This document shows, in pieces, positions 34,677 through 46,541 of a DNA stretch of 64,000 nt (the stretch's first letter is position 1; each line of letters opens with the position of its first letter). Location of the stretch: the NCBI GenBank assembly GCA_900169235.1, contig FWCC01000062.1, positions 62,001 to 126,000 of the forward strand, read 5' to 3'. The position numbers were made by a program, and so were the translations under genes. Source of the stretch: Zarea fungicola (taxonomy: Eukaryota > Ascomycota > Sordariomycetes > Hypocreales > Cordycipitaceae). The notes beneath the pieces were generated by a model. The model searched no databases and was not told the DNA's origin. It saw only the letters and a list, made by a program, of their open reading frames with translations.

Positions 34677-36731
34677 ATGTCTCTCACCCACACCTTTATT
34701 ATGGAAAAGAGCAAGCTAAAGACTGAATATGACATTGTGTTTGCTGGAGGTGAGTTCAATCATCTTTCACAACGTAACGAGTCGAATACAACAACCCTAA
34801 CCCTATTTACAAGGCGGCGCAACTGCTTGTGTCGCCGCGGGGCGTCTCGCGGCAGCTGATCCCAGTCTCTCGATACTTTTAATAGAAAAGGGATATTGCA
34901 ACCTTGATGATGTTTCCATCCTGACGCCAGCCATGTGCTGGAGCCATTCACTTCCAGGCAGCAAACATACTCTAATTCACAAATCAAACAAGGAAGAGGC
35001 TCTTGCCGGACGTCAGGTTGTTGTTCAGACGGGAGGTGTTCTCGGTGGAGGTTCCTCGATCAATGTATTGATGTACACGAGAGGTGAGTATTTCTAGTGA
35101 GACTCGCTGCGGTTTATTGGTATTAATCGAACGACCTAGGGTCTGCCGTCGACTATGATTCCTGGAATACAGAAGGGTGGGATGGTAAGACGCTTATGAA
35201 GCTTGCAAACAAGGCAGAAACCTATCTTATCAATGATGAGGGCATCGATCAGGATGCTCACGGCCACGAGGGTCCTGTCCAGATTACGCACGGGACGTTT
35301 GCGCCGAGCATCAATTACGACGATACCTTTGCCGGCGCCGAGGCTGCAGGTGTCCCTCATTTACCTGAAGTGCAGGACTTCAATAGCGGCCATGGCATGA
35401 CGTCGTGGGCCAAATATATTGGCGCAAACGGTAAACGGCAGGATGCAGCGCACTGCTATATCCATCCTCTGATGAAGTCTGGCAAGTACCCGAACCTACA
35501 TATACTGGCCAACTCCAGTGTCTCGCGAGTCCTCTTTGATGGTGTACGTGCCACAGGGATTGAGTATTATCCCACAGCGGACACAACCAAGCCCGCCGCT
35601 TCCATCGCAGCCAAGAAACTCGTCGTGCTAGCGGCCGGTGCTCTGTCCACGGCCCCCATCCTCGAGCGCTCGGGCGTCGGCAACGCCCAACTCCTCCGCT
35701 CGCTTGGCATAGCTACCGTCTCTGATCTCCCCGGGGTCGGCCAGGAGTATCAGGACCACCATCTCCTCACCTACAACTACCGAAGCACTTGGACCGCCAA
35801 GGACTCGTTTGACGGATTCCACAGCGGCCGCGAGAGCTTTGCCGACGCGCTGGCCGAGAATTCGACCAAGCTGGGTTGGAACGGCATCGACGTCTGTGGC
35901 AAGGTCCGCCCGTCCGAGGCCGAGGTCACCCAGCTCGGGCCCGACTTTCAGGCGCGCTGGGACCGCGATTTCAAGGCGCACCCTTCGCGGCCGCTCTTTC
36001 TAGTGCCGATCTTCAACGGCTTTTTCGGTGACCACGCAGCCCTGGGCGAGCCGGCGGATGATCCGGCCCATTACCTGGCAGTCGGCATCTTTTCCGCGTA
36101 CCCTTACTCGCGCGGCAGCGTCCACATTACGTCGAGAGATCCGCTCGCTCCGCCGTCTTTTACCACGGGGTTTCTCTCGGATCCGTTTGATCTGGCTGTG
36201 CAGGTGTGGGCGTACAAGAAGCAGCGTGAAATCGTTCGCCGGTCGGACAAGTATGCGGGCGAGTACGCGCCTGACCATCCGGCCTTTCGCGAGGGTAGCA
36301 AAGCGACCTGTCGCATCGGACCAGCTGTGGAAGGCGGCGGAGGCTTCAAGAGCATGGAAGCTAGGAAGAACCTGCCACCGATTGAGTATGACGCGGATGA
36401 TGACAGGGCTATTGAAGAGTTTATTCGTCAGCGTCTCATGTCGGCGTGGCACTCGATGGGCACCTGCAAAATGGCGCCGCGGGACGAGGGCGGCGTGGTG
36501 GACAAGTTCCTCAACGTCCATGGTACAGAAGGGCTAAAGTGTGCAGGTGAGCTTCCCCAAATTTTATCTGCATAGAAGATTTTGAGAGATGGAAGTGCTA
36601 GTAGAAACTAACGCGCGATAGATCTTTCGATTATGCCGGAGAATGTTGGGGCGAATACTTACAACACGGCGCTCATTGTGGGCGAAAAGGCTGCAGAAAT
36701 CATTGGCAAGGAACTTGAACTCGTGGTTTGA
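34677..36731 (+). CDS. GMC oxidoreductase, alcohol oxidase-like
   Basis: Four exons (34677..34749, 34814..35083, 35140..36546, 36622..36731; introns 64, 56 and 75 bp) give 619 residues. The FAD beta-alpha-beta motif is split by intron 1: DIVFAGG joins GATACVAAGRLAAADPS, followed by LLIEKG. The GMC signature block VLGGGSSINVLMYTRG is split by intron 2. The C-terminal domain has the catalytic-region histidine in SAWHSMGTCKMAPR and ends with MPENVGANTYNTALIVGEKA. The overall plan matches the fungal alcohol/methanol oxidase branch: flavin oxidation of a primary alcohol with hydrogen peroxide release. The C-terminus (ELELVV) is not a peroxisomal PTS1 signal, unlike yeast methanol oxidases, and there is no obvious leader. 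A second Met at 34701 is an alternative start. Confidence 0.88.
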
Positions 36732-37009
36732 TTTAGCGCTGAGGAAATTATGTTCAATCATTTTGATTCAAATATTAGCAGAATTCAAATTAAAATCAAC
36801 ATGATGTTTTCTTTCAAGACAAAATGGATTCATGGCCAAAGGTGTTCCTCACTGGGCGGAGAGGAACGCGGACTTCCCACAACGAAGAGGGCCACAAGAC
36901 GGTTTAATGCGGAGATGTGGACGAAAGTACTGCCATTTAAAACGCTATCCTTAATTAGGCCTGTACTGTTTCTGACCGGGAAGAAAAAGAAGCTAGGAAC
37001 AGATGATTC

Positions 37010-40000
37010 CTACCAGTACTCGTCTTCATTAAGCTGTCGTATATCTCTCATAACCTCCAATGGTACATGGCCGTCTCTCACTAAAAAGGCAAGCCTTTTG
37101 TGTCTCGTGTTGGCTCGAAATCCACCCTTGGGCAGATTGGAACGCAAAACATTTACATCGGCGTGGGCTTCCGTGAAGAGGTACCTGAGGATTTCTTCCG
37201 ACGAGCCCCAGCCAAGCAGCGCAGCACCCAATGCAGTACGGTATTCTCCGTGCTCTGGTACCGCATTAACATCAGCGCCGCTTTCCACGAATAGCTTTAC
37301 ACATTCCAGTGACCCTCCATAGGCAGCCGCAATCAGAGGGGTACCGTAGCAGTCGTGGCTCACTTGAAGGTTCACATCCGCCCCATTGGAAATCAGACTC
37401 TCTGCTATCTCGACATTGCCGCGATACCCAGCAGTCGACAGTGCGCACGAGAATTTTGCGTAGCCCTTCCCCTGAATGTTTACATCGACCTTGTATTTGA
37501 TAAGCAGATCAATAAACTGGGTTCCTGCGCCCACAGCAACATCCAGTGTGGTTGGATCAGTTGGTAACGTGAGATCCGCACCGTTCTGGAGAAGAAACTC
37601 GGCCGCTTGGAACGCGCCCGCTGCGACTGCTGCATTCAAGGGGCAGCCAACCCTCTGATCAAGTAGGCGGTTTATTTCGCTCCCGAGATCCAGGAGCTCA
37701 CCACAGAGCTTGGTGTGATTGTGACTCGCAGCAATAGCAAGCAAATCGCGCTCTTCGGCGTTGGTCGCCAACACCTGAATATCTTTGCGCCACCAGTCTT
37801 GCAGCAATTCATGGAAACCAAAGACCACGATTCCAAATATTGATTTGTTACATGGTAACAAATCTTGTCTCTGCTGCCAGCTTATGCTCTTCCCTCTGCG
37901 CCGAACGTGATTCGCCCAACTCCGATATTGTGGACTAGACATCTGGGGACTTTCTTCTCCAAGGAAGCGCCGGAGGATATTTGATACGTGCGGTACCTCT
38001 CTTTCCCTGGTAGCAATTCTCTGAAGAAGTAATATGAAATTCTTTCGGACGTGTTCCTGGAGTGAATTGCGAGGGTCTAGAATCTCGGCGTTGCTAGGGC
38101 TAGCATCCAGGAATGTATCCGCCTCCTTACTGTCCTCGGGAAGGGGCCATTTTGTGTAACCTTGGATTAGACAATGGAGCATGAGTATGGCGATATTCTC
38201 ATCTGAAGTTTCCATCCATTCCGTTTGCTGCTCTTCAAAGAACTCCAACACCGATAAATGCTCGAATTTCCAAATGTCCAAGCGTTCGTCATATGTTACG
38301 AAGTTGCGGCTGACATCTTCTAATTCTCGGAGAGCGACTGGCGACGCAAAGTCTTTCCCTTTCTCAAAGCTATCAACATCCAATTGAACAGCAGCCAGTA
38401 GTGCCTCGGCCGATATTGCCTCGGTGCTGGCTTTAACCCATTTAATGATGTTTTGGAGCAGTAGCTTTTCTCTATAGGTATTTTCATCGTACAACTTCCT
38501 ATAGGTATCCGTCAAATCTTTTGGGAGGGACTTTAGTTCGTCCAACACGGCGTCGCGGACTTTCAACTTCTTCAGTTGTCCCCATTGGAGAGCAGCCCAT
38601 CTAAACCTGTTCTTAGACGTAAGTAGGTGCTTTGATGATATATCAGACGTGGCATCAGTGCACTTACATTCCCATGCTCTTGTCCAGTATCGTACCTCTC
38701 ACAAACTTCTTATCTGCTTGAGAGAGATTCGCCCAGTAGCCCTGTTTTGTTATTTCTTGCGCGAGATATTTGTCAATGTCTGCCTTGTTGTCCTCAGTCC
38801 CAATCTTAACAAATTTATTGCCAGCCATGGCAATTTCGATATCCGTTTCCACGCGGCTGGAGAAGAACACTTTGACAGGATGATCTGCCTCCTTAATCAG
38901 ATTCTTGAACAGGGAAAGAATCTCTGTCCGTGTTTCAGGGAGGCATTCATCAAGAGCGTCCAAAACCAATGTAATTTTGGGATAAGACTTTGCAAGCTCT
39001 ATAAGCAGCTCTTCACACACTTTTCTGGTGAATTGTTGTTGTTGGTTGTTCACTGCCCGCGTGTAATGCTCCTTTACAGTTTTATGTAGGCTGCCGTCCT
39101 TGTTTGACCACCGTGCTAGCTGCCGAATATAGCTTTGGTAAATCGTTATCAGATAGACGTGGGGTTGCGTTGCATCTGTTCGACGGCAGTAGAAGTAGGC
39201 AAACCCTTCATCATGTCTAGCCATTCCATCGTCGCGTCTGTATCTATCAATAACCGTTGAGGTAAGAATAGATTTTCCAGTGCCCACTGTTAAAATACCA
39301 TTGTTATTACATGGCCAAAGCAACTCTCACAGTCAATGTAAAGCATAAAATAAAACACTTACGAGTACCATTTAACCAAAGAATGGACGAATAACCAGAT
39401 TCTTCCCAGGTTCGAAAACTGTTGTGATCTAGTAACCACTGGCAGGTACCTGCAGTCCTAATTTCCGACTGGCCGAGGTGAATATCGCCAATTTTAACGG
39501 AGCTGATGTATTCCAACACATTATTCACCTCATTGGCCTGCATTGTTTCAAACATGAGTTGCATATCACGCCCAATAAGTTTCAAAGGGACTTCAAGATC
39601 TTTCAGCAGCTTCAGCTGTTTTCCGTTGACAGCATGGCTGTAGTTTGAGTGGCAGGCTTGTGCTACCTTGGACACAGTGTTCTCAGCTTTAACCAGGCTG
39701 GATACCAACTCTTTGCCATCATTCCCGCCTCCTGTGAGAGCGATAAGAAATTGCTTCGCTGCTCCTTCTTGCAATTTTTTATCTGCATGAGCGAGCAGTT
39801 TGAGTGCTTGGGCGTATGAGGCGACAAGAGCTGATCGTAATTCCTCTAGTGCGGCTGAGCTCACAGCGCAGGTGGTGTTGCTTAGGTACACCGCCTCATA
39901 TACCTTGCCGACTCGAACGACAGATAAAACCTTGTCCGCGCACCCAAAAATGGCTTCAATGTCTTCGCATTGAGTAGCATTGGCTGCGAGAAGAGTCTTG

Positions 40001-40545
40001 AGGCCCGACCAAATAATGGGGGAAGGGGCCGGGGCGAACTGGATCGCAAAGTCGCCAATACAGGTGGCTGTAGTAACAACACGGCGTGCGTAGTGGCGCC
40101 ATATATAGCTCTTTTCACCGACTTGGAGCGCTGGAGTCGTTTCTTTGAAGGTGTCCTCTTTTTTGTTAACAATCTTTATGAAGTCGTCTATCCATTCCGA
40201 CTCTTTCCGCTTGTCAAGGGGGAAAGATTTCTCGAGCCGCTTCTTCACGGATGGCTCTAGGCCAAGATATGCCTGAGTCCATAGGTCTATAGAATCCTGT
40301 GCATTATCCGCTTCTATAGGAGTCTGAGACGTCGCATTTGTCCGATGCTGTGCATTATTAGACGAGGCACGGTCGGCCGTAGCATTGCTTGGCAGTGTCG
40401 CCTGGGCAGAAAGTTTTGGCATAAGAGAGACATCTTCTGAGCATTTTTCTTCTCTTGGGCGTCTTTTATCGCCCTGAAAGCAATTTAGACAAGAAAAGAA
40501 GCTTTCAAAGCGCATGGCTTTATGCTCAGCTTCCGCTTCACTCAT
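37010..40545 (-). CDS. NACHT-ankyrin NOD-like receptor (NWD-type)
   Basis: Three exons, complement of 39363..40545, 38668..39286 and 37010..38606; introns 76 and 61 bp; 1132 residues. The N-terminal domain, about 80-390, starts with DLWTQAYLGLEPSVKKRL and resembles the NACHT_N domain of NWD-family STAND proteins. Intron 1 splits the Walker A loop GTLGTGKS (residues 393-400). Walker B is LVLDALDECL, and a sensor-like VKVFFSSR follows. GMFRWAALQ marks the end of the NTPase module. The C-terminus, about 883-1080, has five or six ankyrin repeats (NGADLTL, NGADVNLQ, SGADVNAV). Such receptors are implicated in non-self recognition, incompatibility and regulated cell death. The ligand and death effector are unknown, and no HET, HeLo or lipase partner lies next to it. 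Confidence 0.92.
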
Positions 40546-41088
40546 TTTTCAAGCTGAAACTGTAAATCATATTAAAAAGAAGGAGGAGGAGCAGTGAAAA
40601 GGACGAAAAAAAAGAAGGAAAAAACACCGGTGAGGCGCACTCAGCCCTAGATAGTTTTGGCGTTTATAAGCACATGTATAATTGTCGTGGCGAAGCAAGA
40701 GCTGAAGTCCGAGCTGCACGCTTGCCAGGTTGCACATGATCATGAATCCACCAATTGCAACTTGGACAAAAGCGTTGCAAAGTATTTCAGAATCATCTAT
40801 AATTCTTCAGTATTATTGCGACGATGAAATTCTCTCGAATTTAGGCAATGGCAAGTCAAGTCAAGCGGTCCAACCCGCAGAAGCGGGTGTTGTTATACAT
40901 GCAGGCAGAGGATCCCAGCTTCTCATGGCTAAATCTTTGGTCATTTTTAGCAAGCTATGCAAAGGTGTAACTCTCACTATGTTATCAAGAGGATTCTACT
41001 CCCAAACTAAAAGCACTGTGGTAATATATCCCACGTCGGTATATAATGTATATATGCATCTCGCTCCCAACTTTGTTTTCAAAAAAAA
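40546..41088. other. NLR promoter / 3' region of the SYLF gene
   Basis: 543 bp. TATAAA on the minus strand at 40663-40668 is about 120 bp before the receptor start. A purine-rich AAGGAGGAGGAG...AAAAAAAAG tract occupies 40578-40623. No gene seen. Confidence 0.5.
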
Positions 41089-42767
41089 TCATTTCTTATC
41101 GTCCAAGTCTAAATCTTCAAATTCCGTTTCTATCGGCTTCGGGGCTGTGGCTTGCCGTGGCGGTAGTTTTGGTGGTGGACCTTTGGGCAAGACTACCGGC
41201 TTCGGCGGCTCAGACTCGACCATGCCTTCCTCTGCGTCGAGAAATTCGTTTTCTTCAGTATGAGCTCCATAATCCCGATTCCTTTCGGCATCGGATGAGT
41301 ATGGACCATCACGCTTCTCATCCGCATAGTGGTGGTCCCCGTTCTCAAGGTGGTCAAAGTCCACCGGAGACGAGACCATGTCGTGCTTCAAGATGCGGCG
41401 GCTACTTTCGCTGTCGGCCGGGCTCGTGGCAGGCGACGCATCCATGTCCGTCTGCGTGGCGGCATCCGACGCCGTGTACGCGCTGCTCTGGCTCCAGCGC
41501 GAGCCGTACCCAAACAGCCCGAAGCTCGATCGGCTGGGCGTCGTCGCCGGCGACCCCGTGTTGGCGCGCGATCGGTAGCTGCTGCTGCGCGGGCGAAATT
41601 CAAACTGCTCGCTCGACACGCGCCGATGCGACCCTGCCTCGACGATATTTAAGCCCTCCTTCTCGAGCGCCACGACGCCATACGGGTCCGGGTCGCCGTC
41701 TTCGGGCATGCCAAAGTGTGCGCCGGGGGCGGCCACGTCAACGTCGCCGGGCGCCAGCTCGTCTTCCAGCTCCTGCATCACGTCGCTGTCGACGTCGACA
41801 CGGCCCTCGGCCGCTTTGAGGGTTTCCATGAGCTTGCGCGTCTCGCGCGGGGGGTGGCGCACCTTGCCGGCGAGAATGTCCGCCACGCCAATCTCCGTCT
41901 CGTTGTAGAAGCGCGCATTCTCGTCGGTGCGCTCAATCACAATCGTGCCGTCCACCTGCACGCCGGCGTAGAAGCCCCGGGACTTGAGATAGGTGAAGAC
42001 GGGCCGGTTGGCCTGCTTCCACTTGCCGTCGTTCTCCAGGACACCGCCCACGCCCACGGGGCCGGCCACGGCGCTGATCTCGCCGCCGACGGTGGCTCTG
42101 ATTTTTGTAAAGGCTTCGAGGGCTTTGCGGTTATTGATGACGAGGACGCAGTCGTAAATGTCTACGCCGATTAGGAAGCCGAGGCCAGCTGTATGCAGCA
42201 GGATGCCTGAGGGCTCAGACCACTCGCCGTCTTCCTTGCGGGCGACGAGGACACCGGAGCCGCCGGCGCCGGAGATCCAGAGACCTGTGCGCATGGTTGT
42301 GAAGATGGCGAGGCCGACTGCGTTTTGGATGACTTCCTGGGGGATTTTCTTGAGGACTCTTTGTTTTTGTTTGGGGCCATCTTCGCTGGGCTTTTCGTCT
42401 TCGGTATAGAAACCATCCTCTAGAGTAGGTGTTAGTGCCGTAGGTGAGGCCGTAGGTGAGGCCGTAGGTGAGAGCCGTAGATGAGAAGGCGGGATCAATA
42501 ACACGAGGACATCATCACTTGATTGGATTCGCCTCTGCATCTGCGTAACTTGGTTGACTTACTGCAAAATGATTTTAAAATTCTGGCAGCCTTGTCACTT
42601 TCTTTGTCGAGGGTTGTCGGCCAAAAGGCCTCGCTGCCGATACGATTCGAGAGTCTGTTGATTGGTGCACCGAGCTTGTCTACCACTTTAAAGGCTTTGT
42701 CGAATCCTTTTTTGCTCCCTTTCTTGGTTGTGTCCCAAGATGGGAGGTAAGAGGTGACTTTCTGCAT
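41089..42767 (-). CDS. Ysc84/SH3YL1-type SYLF-domain protein
   Basis: Two exons, complement of 42563..42767 and 41089..42419, with a 143-bp intron; 511 residues. The SYLF (Ysc84) lipid-binding domain covers about residues 50-280: AARILKSF followed across the splice by CKDGFY, then IPQEVIQNAVGLAIFTTMRTG and SGVLVARKEDGEWSEPSG. It binds phosphoinositides and actin at endocytic patches. The tail is disordered, acidic and Ser-rich and ends in a proline-rich LPKGPPPKLPPRQ, a likely SH3 ligand. Unlike yeast Ysc84/Lsb3 there is no SH3 domain at the C-terminus, the common arrangement in filamentous ascomycetes for this paralog. The intron carries a 12-bp tandem repeat described separately. Confidence 0.9.
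42437..42485. repeat. Intronic 12-bp tandem repeat
   Basis: GCCGTAGGTGAG is present in three perfect copies (42437-42472) plus a one-mismatch copy at 42474-42485, inside the SYLF-gene intron. On the sense strand the unit is CTCACCTACGGC and the array ends just upstream of the CACTAAC branch-like site. Confidence 0.85.
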
Positions 42768-44428
42768 TGTGAGTCTGTCAATGTACCAATGGACGGTGGT
42801 ATGTCAGCATATACAGCAGACGCTGTCCGATGAGGTTCGCGCACAGATATAAAAGTAACGGGTGCAAAAAAAAAATCAATTCAGATACAGAATGTGTGTC
42901 GCATCAAGAGGAAAAACTTTATGTGAGCAGATGCGACGATTTTTAATCATGCGGCATAGCTAGGTATGACGTCCTGCCGGCGCTGCCGGGTTTGGCGGAG
43001 CTCAATAGCGGGTGACGCGGCTGACCAAGTCCGGAACGGGCATTTACGATCAGTCCGACAATGTTCCACACACGATCGGGCGGTGCCGGGGCGAAAAAGA
43101 TGGTTAAAAGAAGAAAAAAGGATTCATCTTTTGGGATGAGATGGGCCGGCAAATAGATTGGTCATGCGTAAATGGCTGAAGCCTTTCATGACTACCAAGG
43201 CTTGTTGTTTAGCAAGCAAGGACGTGCCGTGTCTAGCTGCAATTGAAGAGGGCAGCTGTACCAATTCTGCGATGGCCTATGGGGCTTATCCTAGGGTTTT
43301 CTCGTGTGTTGAGTAAAGTCGGCCATGCTTGGTAATAGTTTTCTCAGTTACAGCATCGCGCTACTATGACAGATTGTGACGTAGTAAGCCGCATTTCGTG
43401 ACAAGGCCACACAGACAAAATGGATAAGGGAAAACAGCAAGTTGCATTTTATACGTAACGATTGGTCCTTAGAGAGGGTTACTGATAATGCAATAAGTTA
43501 TCTGGGCCATGGCAATGCTTGTCATCTTTGTAATGATAAAGTTTGATCTTGTCTAGGGTAGCTCACGTTGTGATGGTGAGAAGTGTATGAGTAGCGTGAG
43601 AAGCACGGGCAGAGATGTACGGGCAGGGAACCTCTTGTATTAATCTGGGGGGATCAAAATAATTGTTTTTTTTTTGAAGAATAAAATAAAAATAAAAATA
43701 ACCTTTGGTAAAATCACTGGCCTCGACATTTGCCACTGTTAATATCTGCAGCGCATCATTTCTCATGCACGTAATCCGCCCAGCCTTGTGGCGGCGGGGT
43801 AGAGCTGCACTCAACAACATCTGAATCACTTCAGACATTAAAACCGGGGAGACCCCGACGCTACTAGCGATATTTTTTTGTTTTTAATAAAAACAGGACA
43901 GTAATTGTCTAATAAATTTAACGGATAATAAATGCACTATGAATTTCCGACGACTTGAATACATGTCCCAGTCTTGCAGCCCGCCGTCTTCTGTTGGGGG
44001 GCTGCGGCTTACAGTGGGTTTCAGATTCTCTAGCGGGCACCACGCGCAGCAAAGTCCCGCTAGAGCTCTCCATGCCCCACTGAAAATTCAATGCCATAGC
44101 GGATGCCCCCCTGTACAGGCACTGTAAGCAGAGCGGTCCGCATCAAATGTTGCTTCAACCTGTCCCTCCTCTGTCGCGCATCAAGGCTTCCTGCATACCA
44201 ACTCCAAGACATTAAGGGTTTGCGCCATCTGCGCAGTGACTCAACATAGCGACAGCCAACTCCGCTATTGAGTGATGTCGCTTTGATTCTCATTACAGAT
44301 TTCTTTGCGCATCCCGGCTCGAATTGTCAACCGCCGACTGTCCAACAGACCACAAACCCCATGGTTACGACCTCAACACCAGCCCCCGAGAGCCCTCGCG
44401 ACCGAGGACTCCCACCAACCCGACCACC
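42768..44428. other. Divergent intergenic region, SYLF gene / unknown gene
   Basis: 1.66 kb. A/T-rich (AAAATA)-like tract at about 43663-43703. Short ORFs only, none convincing. Confidence 0.45.
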
Positions 44429-45787
44429 ATGGCCTTCTTAGAAGACCCCCGCTTGCGACAGCGATGGAATCAAATCACTCACGATGCAGAGACCGTCACC
44501 GAAAATGCGGCCGCCGGTATCTGGTCCTTTCAGCAACACTACCTCAACCCGTGTTTCGGGTATCTGGGCGACTCGTTTGACCAATGCACCTCTCTCTGTC
44601 TTGGCGATGTAGAGGAGCGCAGGCGCCGACGAAGAGAGCGGGAGCGATCCACTCCTGGCGCCGAGTATGCTTTTGATTTTTACGAAGACTGGTACGACGA
44701 GCAGACTCTCGACGACGGCGGCGGCGGTGGCTCGGGCTTCTTTGGCAACTGGGCCGGCGAGGACTGGGATCGCCTCCTCGCGGGCACGGGCAGCCAGCGC
44801 AAACACCTCGGCGGAGAGGGCACGACAACCACGACGGAGCAGCCCCGGCGGAAGCGCGGCATGAGCTACGGCACCAGGGGCACCCGGCGCAAGGCGAGCG
44901 AGCACGACCCGACCATCATCCCCAGCACACAGCCCATCGGCTTCCTCAGCAAGCTGCCCTGGAAGATGGGCGGCACGCTGCGATACAAACCCAGCGCGGC
45001 GGATTTGCAAGACAACCCCGGCAAGCACGAGGACCCCGAGACGGAGCCTCTACTGCCGGCCGCCAACAACGACGAGGAGGAATCCGACTATGGCCAGCTC
45101 CTTGTGCCGCGTAAACGAAGCGGCACCACTGGATCGGGAGGCACGGGCGGCACCTCGGACTCCTATCGCTCACGCGGCGACCTGTTCCCCAGCGACGGCG
45201 AGGGCGAGGAGGACGCCATTGTGCTGGATGACGATGTAACATATGACATGGTGCGAAACGACCGAAGCAGCGGAAAGAGTGATGGGACAAGGAGCAGCAA
45301 AGGCAAGCGGCCCATTGACGGGGAAGGGTACTTTGCCACACGGACACTGTCGAGGACGACAATAGCGTCCAACTCATCGGCCGACACCATGCCCAGACGC
45401 CGGTCCCTCTCCTCCCATGTCGCCAGCCCGGCCACGGAGCATGTACCATCACTCCATGATTTGCGACTGGATGAAGAACGAATACAACAAGAAGAAGACG
45501 AGGAAGTGGCTCGCAAAAAGGAAGCGGCGGTGCAACTAGCAGCCCGGCTGGGCTTGCCGCCAAATAATAACGCAGACTCTTATTCCATCGCGGAGCTAAA
45601 GACTGTATCATCCTCGGATGATGTGCATACCATACAGCCTGCGCCGCAAATATTCCAGCAACAGCAGCAAGGCACAACGAGCAACGGAAGAACCACCCAG
45701 GAAGCACAAGCAAAGCCGTCAAGACGAGCATCTCACACAAGCCAGGATGCATTTATACCTGCTCGCCTACCGTATTTTGGCTCATGA
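44429..45787 (+). CDS. Conserved-looking fungal protein of unknown function
   Basis: Intronless, 452 residues from the ATG at 44429, chosen for its CACCATGG context; the frame is open 105 bp further upstream. The N-terminal 60 residues are ordered-looking (FLEDPRLRQRWNQI, then AAAGIWSFQQHYLNPCFGYL and a CTSLCLGD cysteine pair), followed by an Arg-rich run (EERRRRRRERE) and a YAFDFYEDWYDE block. The rest is low-complexity, Ser/Gly/Asp-rich and probably disordered, with a short coiled-coil-like EERIQQEEDEEVARKKEA and a poly-Gln run near the end. It looks like a known Sordariomycete hypothetical family from memory, without assigned role. The Arg run could be a nuclear signal. Confidence 0.75.
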   Translation: MAFLEDPRLRQRWNQITHDAETVTENAAAGIWSFQQHYLNPCFGYLGDSFDQCTSLCLGDVEERRRRRRERERSTPGAEYAFDFYEDWYDEQTLDDGGGGGSGFFGNWAGEDWDRLLAGTGSQRKHLGGEGTTTTTEQPRRKRGMSYGTRGTRRKASEHDPTIIPSTQPIGFLSKLPWKMGGTLRYKPSAADLQDNPGKHEDPETEPLLPAANNDEEESDYGQLLVPRKRSGTTGSGGTGGTSDSYRSRGDLFPSDGEGEEDAIVLDDDVTYDMVRNDRSSGKSDGTRSSKGKRPIDGEGYFATRTLSRTTIASNSSADTMPRRRSLSSHVASPATEHVPSLHDLRLDEERIQQEEDEEVARKKEAAVQLAARLGLPPNNNADSYSIAELKTVSSSDDVHTIQPAPQIFQQQQQGTTSNGRTTQEAQAKPSRRASHTSQDAFIPARLPYFGS

Positions 45788-46541
45788 TTGTGATTCTTCG
45801 GGACATATTTTTCTGCATAACACACGACTTGTACATATGATGACTTGATGGGCTGCATTTGGTGCATTGGGTTGTGAATCACACCCACCAGGAGCAATTT
45901 CTGGAGGACTGCGCAAGAGAACAGGAACAAGACCATGTTGGCTAAGCGCTGTAATTCTTTAGAGTAAATAGGAAAACTGTCTAATGGAGTTTTTGAAAAG
46001 GGACATTTTACCTCTTTAACAGCTAAGAATTGTCTTTGGTGCCATTTCGTTGTGATCTATCTGCATCCGTAACTGTACGTTAGCAACCGTGTAGCGCGGC
46101 TTAAAAGCTGTACCGCATATATCTTGAGATATTTTAAACGTAAATTTACAGTGCTTGTTTCTTATTTGATGTAATACATCTGTCCGTCTTATATGGTCGA
46201 TGCAATGGCCGCCCGTTCGTGGCTAGCGGCGGCCCCCCACTGAAGAATCTGGGGATTCCCGACGGCTAGGCAGGCCTCGGCAATCTTCTACCCCACAAAC
46301 CAGAAGCCATATAACCGAGTCCTGGCATGGCTGTGAGGCTCGGACTATAAAGAAGCTGTTTTGTCCGACTCCAAACGGTGCATAGTACTTGATTAATTTT
46401 TCTATACGAGTCTCTAATTTTTATTCATGTACATGCATTACCACTGGTAGAGTGAAGGCCACTACTGAGCATCATCCCCTGACGTCAGCAGATTCACTTG
46501 CATATATCCAAGCACAAACAAGAACAAGCACAACAAGCACA
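45788..46541. promoter_or_regulatory. Upstream region of the nitronate monooxygenase
   Basis: 750 bp. CTATAAA at 46345-46351 lies about 190 bp before the ATG. No gene recognised. Confidence 0.45.
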
